Assembly: GCF_050948175.1 (NCBI RefSeq)
Contig: NW_027490091.1
Span: forward strand, 4,030,001-4,094,000
Source of the DNA: Xylocopa sonorina
Lineage: Eukaryota; Arthropoda; Insecta; Hymenoptera; Apidae
Length of the DNA stretch: 64,000 bases
Direction: 5' to 3'
Shown here: piece after piece, positions 54,201 to 64,000 of the stretch
Numbering within the stretch: the stretch's first letter is position 1
Layout: the number at the start of each line of letters is the position of its first letter
Program-made: the position numbers and the translations under genes
Notes under the pieces: generated by a model
The model's database searches: none
What the model saw: only the letters and a program-made list of their open reading frames with translations
Told to the model about the DNA's origin: nothing

Positions 54201-54778
54201 GTTTGCAGATGTCTACGTATCGTAGCATTAGAGTTCTAATGCATCTCGAAACGCGATATAGCTATTCGTTACTATGTTTCATGATAATATATAATATTCC
54301 CTGTGGAGTGCTATGTATACCTCGTATTCATTTCAAAAGAATGTAAATGCGACACTTCCTTGCTAGGATATACCGTTTCAAGATGTCTACGTATCGTAGA
54401 GTTAGTGCTCTAATGCTTCTCAAAACGCGACAGTGTTTCTCATTTCTATGTTTCATGATAGTATATAATATTCACCGAGTAGTGTCATGTATACCTTGCA
54501 TACACTTCAAATGATTGTAAATGCGACACTTCCTTGCTAGGAAATAGCGTTTGCAGATGTCTACGTATCGTGGCATTAGAGTTCTATATCTTCTAAAAAC
54601 GCGATATCGCTTCTCATTTCTATGTCTCTTTATAATATATAGTATTCATTGCGACGTGTCATGTATACCTTGTATTCCTTTCAAAAGAATGTAAATGCGA
54701 CACTTGCTTGCTTGGAAGTAGCGTCTGCAGATGTCTATGTATCGAAGCAATAAAGTTCTAATGCCTCTTAAATCGCCA
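51300..54778 (+). repeat. 20-monomer higher-order repeat, copy 1
   Basis: Block of about 3.48 kb repeated directly downstream. GCAGATGACTACGTATCG lies near 51422 and 54901 (offset 3479). From about 51.96 kb onward the partner lies 3825 bp away instead, because copy 2 carries two extra monomers. The rare CATGATAAGAAATAATATTC marks the start of each copy. Confidence 0.9.
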
Positions 54779-57700
54779 TATCGCATCTCATTTCTATGTT
54801 TCATGATAAGAAATAATATTCATTTTGCAGTGTTATATATACCTCGTATTCACATCAGAAGAATGTAAATGCGACACTTCCTTGCTAGGAAGTAGCGTTT
54901 GCAGATGACTACGTATCGAAGCAATAGAGTTCTAATGCTTCTTAAATCGCCATATCGCATCTCATCTCAATGTTTCATGATAAGATATAATATTCAATGT
55001 GCAGTTTTATGTATACCTCGTATTCACTTTAAAGGATGTAAATGCGACACTTCCTTGCTAGGAAATAGCGTTTCCAGATGTCTACGTATCGTAGCATTAG
55101 AGCTCTAATGCTTCTCAATACGCGACATCGTTTCCCCTTTCTATGTTTCATGATAGTATATAATATTCATTGCGTAGTGCCATGTATACCTCGCATACAC
55201 TTCAAATGAATGTAAATGCGACAATTCCTTGCTTGGAAATAGCGTTTGCATATGTCTACGTATCGTAGCATTAGAGTTCTAATGCTTCTCAAAACGCGAT
55301 ATCGCTACTCATTTCTATGTTTCGTGATATTATATAATATTCATTGCGAAGTGCCATGTATATCTCGCATACACTTCAATTGAATGTAAATGCGACACTT
55401 CCTTGCTAGGAAATAGCGTTTGCAGATGTCTGCGTATCGTGGCATTAGAGTTCTAATGCTTCTCAAAACGCGGTATCGCTTCTCATTTCTATGTTTCGTG
55501 ATAATATATAATATTCATTGCGAAGTGCCATTTATCTCGCATACACTTCAATTGAATGTACATGCGACACTTCCTTGCTTGGAAGTAGCGTTTGCAGATG
55601 TCTACGTATCGAAGCAATAGATTTCTAATGCTTCTTAAATCGCCATATCGCATCTCATTTCTATGTTTCATGATAAGATATAATATTTATTGTGGAGTGT
55701 TATGTATGCCTCGTATTCACATCAAATGTATGTAAATGCGACACTTCCTTGCCAGGCAATAGCGTTTGCAGATGTCTACGTATCGTAGCATTAGAGTTCT
55801 AATGCATCTCAAAACGCGATATAGCTATTCGTTACTATGTTTCATGATAATATATAATATTCCCTGTGGAGTGCTATGTATACCTCGTATTCATTTCAAA
55901 AGAATGTAAATGCGACACTTCCTTGCTAGAAAATAGCGTTTGCAGATGTCTACGTATCGTAGCATTAGTGCTCTAATGCTTCTCAACACGCGACATCGTT
56001 TCTCCTTTCTATGTTTCATGATAGTATATAATATTCATTGCGTAGTGCCATGTATACCTCGCATACACTTCAAATGAATGTAAATGCGACAATTCCTTGC
56101 TTGGAAATGGCGATTGCAGATGTCTAGGTATCGAAGAAATAGAGTTCTAATGCTTCTTAAATCGCCATATTGCGTCTCATTCCTATGTTTCATGATAAGA
56201 TATAATATTCATTGTGGAGTGTTATGTATAAATCGTATTCACTTCAAAAGTATGTAAATGCGACACTTCCTTGCCAGGAAATAGCGTTTGCAGATGTCTA
56301 CGTATCGTAGCATTAGAGTTCTAATGCTTCTCAAAACGCGATATCGCTACTCATTACTATGTTTCATGATAATATATAATATTCACTGTGGAGTGTTATG
56401 TATACCTCGTATTCATTTCAAAAGAATGTAAATGCGACACTTCCTTGCTAGGAAATAGCGTTTGCAGATGTCTACGTATCGAAGCAATAGATTTCTAAAG
56501 CTTGCTAATTCGCGATATCGCATCTCATATCTATGTTTCATGATAATATATAATATTCATTGCGAAGTGTCACGTATACCTCGCATACACTTCAAACGAA
56601 TGTAAATGCGACACTTCCTTGCTAGGAAATAGCGTTTGCAGATGTCTACGTATCGAAGCAATAGTGTTCTAACTCTTCTTAAATCGCGATATCGCCTCTC
56701 ATTTCTATGTTTCATGATAAGATATAATATTCATTGTGCAGTGTTATGTATATCTGATCTATACTTCAAATGAATGTAAATGCGACACTTCCTTGCTAGG
56801 AAATAGAGTTTGCAGATGTATGCGAATCGTGGCATTAGAGTTCTAATGCTTCTCAAAACGCGGTATCGCTATTCATTTCTATGTTTCGTGATAATATATA
56901 ATATTCATTGCGAAGTGCCATGAATATCTCGCATACTCTTCAATTGAATGTAAATGCGACACTTCCTTGCTAGGAAATAGCGTTTGCAGATGTCTGCGTA
57001 TCGTGGAATTAGAGTTCTAATGCTTCTTAAATCGCCATATCGCATCTCATTTCTATGTTTCATGATAAGATATAATATTCATTGTGCAGTGTTATGTATA
57101 TCTCGTCTAAACTTCAAATGAATGTAAATGCGACACTTCCTTGCTAGGAAATAGCGTTTGCAAATGTCTACGTATCGAAGCAATAGAGTTCTAATGCTTC
57201 TTAAATCGCCATATTGCATCTCATTCCAATGTTTCATGGTAAGATATAATATTTATTGTTGACTCTTATGTATACCTCGTATTCACTTCAAATGTATATA
57301 AATGCGACACTTCCCTGCCAGGAAATAGCGTTTGCAGGTGTCTACGTATCGTAGCATTAGAGTTCTGATGCTTCTCAAAACGCGATATAGCTATTCGTTA
57401 CTATGTTTCATGATAATATATAATATTCACTGTGGAATGTTATGTATACCTCGTATTCACATCAGAAGAATGTAAATGCGACACTTCCTTGCTAGGAAGT
57501 AGCGTTTGCAGATGTCTACGAATCGTGGCATTAGAGTTCTAATGCTTCTCAAAACGCAGTATCGCTACTCATTTCTATGTTTCGTGATAATGTATAATAT
57601 TCATTGCGAAGTGCCATGTATATCTCGCATACACTTCAATTGAATGTAAATGCGACACTTCCTTGCTAGGAAATAGCGTTTGCAGATGTCTATGTATCGT

Positions 57701-58603
57701 AGCATTAGTGCTCTAATGCTTCTCAATACCCGACATCGTTGCTCCTCTCTATGTTTCATGATAGTATATAATATGCATTGCGTAGTGGCATGTATACCTC
57801 GCATACACTTCAAATGAATGTAAATGCGACAATTCCTTGCTTGGAAATAGCGTTTGCAGATGTCTAAGTATCGAAGCAATGGAGTTCTAATGCTTCTTAA
57901 ATCGCCATATCGCATCTCATTTCTATGTTTCATGATAAGATATAATATTTATTGTGGAGTGTTATGTATACCTCGTATTCACATCAAATGTATGTAAATG
58001 CGACACTTCCTTGAAAGGAAATTGCGTTTGCAGATGTCTACGTATCGTAGCATTAGAGTTCTAATGCATCTCGAAACGCGATATAGCTATTCGTTACTAT
58101 GTTTCATGATAATATATAATATTCCCTGTGGAGTGCTATGTATACCTCGTATTCATTTCAAAAGAATGTAAATGCGACACTTCCTTGCTAGGATATACCG
58201 TTTCAAGATGTCTACGTATCGTAGAGTTAGTGCTCTAATGCTTCTCAAAACGCGACAGTGTTTCTCATTTCTATGTTTCATGATAGTATATAATATTCAT
58301 CGAGTAGTGTCATGTATACCTTGCATACACTTCAAATGATTGTAAATGCGACACTTCCTTGCTAGGAAATAGCGTTTGCAGATGTCTACGTATCGTGGCA
58401 TTAGAGTTCTATATCTTCTAAAAACGCGATATCGCTTCTCATTTCTATGTCTCTTTATAATATATAGTATTCATTGCGACGTGTCATGTATACCTTGTAT
58501 TCCTTTCAAAAGAATGTAAATGCGACACTTGCTTGCTTGGAAGTAGCGTCTGCAGATGTCTATGTATCGAAGCAATAAAGTTCTAATGCCTCTTAAATCG
58601 CCA
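54779..58603 (+). repeat. 22-monomer higher-order repeat, copy 2
   Basis: Near-identical to 51300-54778 but with a two-monomer insertion at about 55.43-55.78 kb (extra units carrying CGCGGTATCGCTTCTC and ATTTATTGTGGAG). Its end repeats the start marker CATGATAAGAAATAATATTC near 58628, where a third copy begins and quickly diverges; the same marker recurs near 62627. Confidence 0.9.
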
Positions 58604-59425
58604 TATCGCATCTCATTTCTATGTTTCATGATAAGAAATAATATTCATTTTGCAGTGTTATATATACCTCGTATTCACATCAGAAGAATGTAAATGCGAC
58701 ACTTCCTTGCTAGGAAGTAGCGTTTGCAGATGCCTGCGTATCGAAGCAATAGATTTCTAATACTTCTTAAATCGCCATATCGCATCTCATTTCTATGTTT
58801 CATGATACGATATAATATTCATTGTGCAGTGTTATGTATATCTCGTCTATACTTCAAATTAATGTAAATGCGACACTTCCTTGCTAGGAAATAGCGTTTG
58901 CAGATTCCTACGTATCGAAGCATTAGTGTTCTAATTCTTCTTAAATCGCGATATCGCCTCTCACTTCTATGTTTCATGATAAGATATAATATTCATTGTG
59001 CAGTGTTACGTATATCTGATCTATACTTCAAGTGAATGTAAATGCGACACTTCCTTGCTAGGAAATAGCGTTTGCAGATGTCTGCGAATCGTGGCATTAG
59101 AGTTCTGTATCTTCTCAAAACGCGATATCGCTTCTCATTTCTATGTTTTTTTATAATATATAATTTTCATTGCGAAGTGTCATGTATACCTCGCATACAC
59201 TTAAAATGAATTAAATGCGACATTTCCTTGCTAGGAAGTAGCGTTTGCAGATGTCTACGTATAGAAGCAATAGAATTCTAACGCTTCTTAGATCGTCATA
59301 TCGCATCTCATTTCTATGATTCATGATAATATATAATATTCACTGTGGAGTGTTATGTACACCCCGTATTCACTTCAAGAGAATGTACATGCGACACTTC
59401 CTTGCTTGGAAATAGCGTTTGCAGA

Positions 59426-60991
59426 TGTCTACGTATCGAAGCAATAGATTTCTAAAGCTTGCTAATTCGCGATATCGCATCTCATATCTATGTTTCATGA
59501 TAATATATAATATTCATTGCGAAGTGTCACGTATACCTCGCATACACTTCAAACGAATGTAAATGCGACACTTCCTTGCCAGGAAATAACGTTTGCAGGT
59601 GTCTACGTATCGTAGCATTAGTGCTCTAATTATACTCAAAACGCGACAGCGTTTCTCATTTCTATGTTTCATGATAGTATATAATATTCATCGAGTAGTG
59701 TCATGTATATCTTGCATACACTTCAAATGAATGTAAATGCGACACTTCCTTGCTAGGAAATAGCGTTTGCTGATGTCTACGTATCGAAGCAATGGAGTTC
59801 TAAAGCTTTTTAAATCGCGATATCGCATTTCATTTCAATGTTTCATGATAAGATATAATATTCATTGTTCAGTGCTATGTATATCTCGACTATACTTCAA
59901 ATGAATGTAAATGCGACACATCCTTGCCAGGAAATAGCGTTTGCAGATGTCTACGTATCGTAGCATTAGAGTTCTAATGCTTCTCAAAACGCGATATCGC
60001 TACCCACTAGTATATTTCATGATAATATATAATATTCACTGTCGAGTGTTATGTATACCTCGTATTCATTTCAAAACAATGTAAATGCGACACTTCCTTG
60101 CTAGGAAATATCGTTTGCAGATGTCTACGTATCGAAGCAATGGTGTTCCAATGCTCCTTAAATCGCCATATTGCATTTCATTTCTATGTTTCATGATAAG
60201 ATACAATATTCATAGTGGAGTGTTATGTATACCTCGTATTCACTTCAAGAGAATGTACACGCAACACTTCCTTGCCAGGAAATAGCGTTTGCAGATTTCT
60301 ACGTAACGTAGCAATAGAGTTCTAATGCTTCTCAAAACGCGATATCGCATTTCATTTCTACGTTTCATGATAAGATATAATATTCATAGCGAAGTGTTAG
60401 GTATACCTCGCATACACTTTAAATGGATGTAAATGCGACACTTCCTAGCTAGGAAGTAGCGTTCGCAGATATCCACGTATCGAAGCAATAGAGTTCTAAT
60501 GCTTCTTAAAGCACGATATCTCATCTCATTTATATGTTTCAAGATAAGATATAATGTTCATTGTGGAGCGTTATTTATACACCGTATTCACTTGAAACGA
60601 ATGTAAATGCGACACTTCCTTGCTAGGATGTAGCGATTGTAGATGTCTACGTATAGAAGCAAGAGAGTTCTAATGCTTGTTCAAATGAGATATTGCATTT
60701 CATTTCTATGTTTCATTATACGATATAATATTCATTGCGAAGTGTCATGTATACCTAGTATTCACTTCAAAAGAATTTAAATGCGACACTTCCTTGCTAG
60801 GAAATAACGTTGGCAGATGTCTACGTATCGTAGCAAAAGCGTTCTAATGCTTCTTAAAACGCGATATCGCATCTCATTTCTATGTTTCATGAAAAGATAT
60901 AATATTCACTGCGGTGTGTCATGTATACCTCGTATTCACTTCAACAGAATGTAAATGCGACACTTCCTTGCTAGGAAGTAGCGTTTGCAGA
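59426..60991 (+). repeat. Nine-monomer higher-order repeat, copy 1
   Basis: A 1566-bp (9 x 174) block. TTCTAAAGCTTGCTAATTCG is found near 59450 and 61016. It includes the rare TCTAATTATACTCAAAACGC, CCACTAGTAT and TTATACACCGTATTCACTTG units. Differences from copy 2 are few. Confidence 0.9.
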
Positions 60992-62275
60992 TGTCTACGT
61001 ATCGAAGCAATAGATTTCTAAAGCTTGCTAATTCGCGATATCGCATCTCATATCTATGTTTCATGATAATATATAATATTCATTGCGAAGTGTCACGTAT
61101 ACCTCGCATACACTTCAAACGAATGTAAATGCGACACTTCCTTGCCAGGAAATAACGTTTGCAGGTGTCTACGTATCGTAGCATTAGTGCTCTAATTATA
61201 CTCAAAACGCGACAGCGTTTCTCATTTCTATGTTTCATGATAGTATATAATATTCATCGAGTAGTGTCATGTATATCTTGCATACACTTCAAATGAATGT
61301 AAATGCGACACTTCCTTGCTAGGAAATAGCGTTTGCTGATGTCTACGTATCGAAGCAATGGAGTTCTAAAGCTTTTTAAATCGCGATATCGCATTTCATT
61401 TCTATGTTTCATGATAAGATATAATATTCATTGTTCAGTGTTATGTATATCTCGTCTATACTTCAAATGAATGTAAATGCGACACATCCTTGCCAGGAAA
61501 TAGCGTTTGCAGATGTCTACGTATCGTAGCATTAGAGTTCTAATGCTTCTCAAAACGCGATATCGCTACCCACTAGTATGTTTCATGATAATATATAATA
61601 TTCACTGTCGAGTGTTATGTATACCTCGTATTCATTTCAAAACAATGTAAATGCGACACTTCCTTGCTAGGAAATATCGTTTGCAGATGTCTACGTATCG
61701 AAGCAATGGTGTTCCAATGCTTCTTAAATCGCCATATTGCATTTCATTTCTATGTTTCATGATAAGATACAATATTCATAGTGGAGTGTTATGTATACCT
61801 CGTATCCACTTCAAGAGAATGTACACGCAACACTTCCTTGCCAGGAAATAGCGTTTGCAGATTTCTACGTAACGTAGCAATAGAGTTCTAATGCTTCTCA
61901 AAACGCGATATCGCATTTCATTTCTATGTTTCATGATAAGATATAATATTCATAGCGAAGTGTTAGGTATACCTCGCATACACTTTAAATGGATGTAAAT
62001 GCGACACTTCCTAGCTAGGACGTAGCGTTCGCAGATATCCACGTTTCGAAGCAATAGAGTTCTAATGCTTCTTAAAGCACGATATCTCATCTCATTTATA
62101 TGTTTCAAGATAAGATATAATGTTCATTGTGGAGCGTTATTTATACACCGTATTCACTTGAAGCGAATGTAAACGCGACACTTCCTTGCTATGATGTAGC
62201 GATTGTAGATGTCTACGTATAGAAGCAAGAGAGTTCTAATGCTTGTTCAAATGAGATATCGCATTTCATTTCTAT
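60992..62275 (+). repeat. Nine-monomer higher-order repeat, copy 2 (truncated)
   Basis: Repeats copy 1 in order but breaks at about 62275. Copy 1 continues with TTTCATTATACGATATAAT; here the sequence switches to ATGATAGTATATAATATTC and follows the block seen at about 58.27-58.74 kb (offset about 4001 bp, 23 monomers). This is a clean crossover-like junction between two HOR families. Confidence 0.85.
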
Positions 62276-63261
62276 GTTTCATGATAGTATATAATATTCA
62301 TCGAGTAGTGTCATGTATACCTTGCATACACTTCAAATGATTGTAAATGCGACACTTCCTTGCTAGGAAATAGCGTTTGCAGATGTCTACGTATCGTGGC
62401 ATTAGAGTTCTATATCTTCTAAAAACGCGATATCGCTTCTCATATATATGTTTCTTTATAATATATAGTATTCATTGCGACGTGTCATGTATACCTTGTA
62501 TTCCTTTCAAAAGAATGTAAATGCGACACTTGCTTGCTTGGAAGTAGCGGCTGCAGATGTCTACGTATCGAAGCAATAAAGTTCTAATGCCTCTTAAATC
62601 GCCATATCGCATCTCATTTCTATGTTTCATGATAAGAAATAATATTCATTTTGCAGTGTTATATATACCTCGTATTCACATCAGAAGAATGTAAATGCGA
62701 CACTTCCTTGCTAGGAAGTAGCGTTAGCAGATGCCTGCGTATCGAAGCAATAGAGTTCTAATGCTTCTTAAATCGCCATATTGCATCTCATTCCTATGTT
62801 TCATGATAAGATATAATATTTATTGTGGAGTGTTGTGTACACCTCATATTCACTTCAAAAGAATGTAAACGCGACACTTCCTTGCCAGGAAATAGCGTCT
62901 GCAGATGTCAGCGTATTGTGGCAATAGGTTTCTAATGCTTCTTAAGAAGCGATATCGCTTCTTATTTCTATGTTTCATGAATACATATAATATTCAATGC
63001 GAGGTGTCATGTATACCTCGTATTCACTTCTAAAGAATGTAATTGCGACACTTCCTCGCAAGGAAGTAGCGTTTGCAGATGTACATGAATCGTAGCAATA
63101 GAATTCTAATGCCTCCTAAAGCGCGAAATCGTTCCTCATTTCTTTGCTTCATGATAAGATATAATATTCATTGTTGAGTGTTATGTATACCTAGTATTCA
63201 CTTCAAATGAATGTAAATGCGACACTTCCTTGCTAACAAATATCGTTTGCAGATGTCTACG

Positions 63262-63760
63262 TATCGAAGCAATAGAGTTCTAACGCTTGTTAAATCGCGA
63301 TATCGCATATCATTTCTATGTTTCATGATAAGATATAATATTAATTGTGCGATGTTATGTATTCCTCGTATTCACCTCAAAAGAATGTAAATGCGACACT
63401 TCCTTGCTGGGATGTAGCGTTTGCAGATGTCCACGTATCGAAGCAATAGAATTCTAATGCCTCTTAAATAGCGATATCGCATCTCATTCCTATGTTTCGT
63501 GACAAGATATAATATTCATTGCGAAGTGTCATGTATACCTCGTATTCCTTTCAAGAGAATGTAAGTGCGACACATCCTTGCTAGGAAGTAGCGTTTGCAG
63601 ATGTCTACGTATCATAGCAATAGAGTTCTAACGCTTGTTAAATCGCGATATCGCATATCATTTCTATGTTTCATGATAAGATATAATATTCATTGTGCGA
63701 TGTTATGTATTCCTCGTATTCACCTCAAAAGAATGTAAATGCGACACTTCCTTGCTTGGA
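63262..63760 (+). repeat. Dimer duplication near the right end
   Basis: GAGTTCTAACGCTTGTTAAA occurs near 63269 and 63618 (about 349 bp), followed in both by TCGCATATCATTTC, TTGTGCGATGTTATGTATTC and CACCTCAAAAG. Two-monomer duplication. Confidence 0.8.
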
Positions 63761-64000
63761 AAAAGCGTTTGCAGATGTCTACGTATCGAAGCAATAATTT
63801 TCTAATGCTTCTTAAATCGCCATATCGCATCCCATTTCTATGTTTCATGATAAGATATAATATTCATTGTGCAGTGTTATGTATATCTCGTCTACACTTC
63901 AAATGAATGTAAATGCGACACTTCCTTGCAAGGAAATAGCGTTTGCAGATGTCTGCGTATCGAAGCAATAGAGTTCTAATGGTTCTTAAATCGTCATATC

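Larger units (their letters stand above)
32961..64000 (+). repeat. Right satellite arm, 174-bp tandem monomer (about 178 copies)
   Basis: Same monomer and orientation as the left arm, starting inside a unit at CGACACTTTGCTAGGAAGTAG (three bases shorter than consensus at the junction) and running out of the window. Most monomers fall into a form with GAAGTGTCATG and one with CAGTGTTATG or GAGTGTTATG. A second polymorphism is CGTATTC(A/C)(C/T)TTC against CGCATACACTTC. Local blocks are homogenised into HORs, listed separately. Stretches at about 44.8-46.1 kb and 49.0-50.7 kb are more divergent. No gene is supported. Confidence 0.97.

Noticed and set aside
51420..61851. Repeated 66-110 codon frames in the right arm on both strands
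   Set aside because: All lie inside satellite monomers and recur with the HOR period; they carry no features beyond the monomer translation.
1..64000. CENP-B box in TTCCTTGCTAGGAAATAGCG
   Set aside because: The essential TTCG and CGGG cores of the box are not met; the resemblance is limited to a TTC-GGAA frame.
1..64000. Honeybee AluI satellite (about 176 bp) as the identity of the array
   Set aside because: Length is close, but most monomers here lack an AGCT site and I cannot match the sequence from memory; length alone is not identity.
1..64000. Telomeric repeats (TTAGG-type), tRNA or rRNA genes
   Set aside because: No tandem TTAGG or TCAGG runs, no cloverleaf with A/B boxes and no rRNA signature were seen on either strand.

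Overview
The window is almost entirely eukaryotic satellite DNA. A 174-bp AT-rich monomer is repeated head to tail about 340 times, with none of the gene density, operons or ribosome-binding sites of a prokaryotic or phage sequence. The single-copy island in the middle is AT-rich and has GT-AG introns of 116 and 122 nt. These features, and the best gene match I can make, suggest an insect, possibly a bee, wasp or ant, in centromeric or other constitutive heterochromatin. The organism assignment is inference; array, orientation and higher-order structure are read directly.

Layout. (1) 1-26030: left satellite arm, + orientation, with three nested copies of a long higher-order repeat (HOR) at 5353-19618, ending in about 1.6 kb of divergent edge monomers. 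(2) 26031-30107: about 4 kb of non-satellite DNA. It holds two diverged direct copies of an LTR-like segment (about 26095-26345 and 28800-29045), each ending in a primer-binding-site-like motif, and between them the remains of a spliced gene. Its translated exons look like the end of the RING finger and the coiled coil of an RNF212/Zip3-type meiotic crossover factor. (3) 30108-32602: satellite in the opposite orientation, starting with about four very divergent monomers of roughly 179 bp. (4) 32603-32960: a GC-rich foreign segment at the point where satellite orientation flips, carrying on the minus strand a short open frame that ends at a consensus splice donor. (5) 32961-64000: right satellite arm, + orientation again, with an embedded block of edge-type monomers (37365-38345) and several younger HOR families (2-, 5-, 7-, 9-, 13- and 20/22-monomer periods).

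There is no convincing intact protein-coding gene. Long frames inside the satellite exist because 174 is divisible by 3 (58 codons), so a frame without stops in one monomer continues into the next. The window is mainly a record of unequal exchange, inversion and insertion at the edge of a satellite domain, with one decayed meiosis-type gene trapped between arms of opposite orientation.
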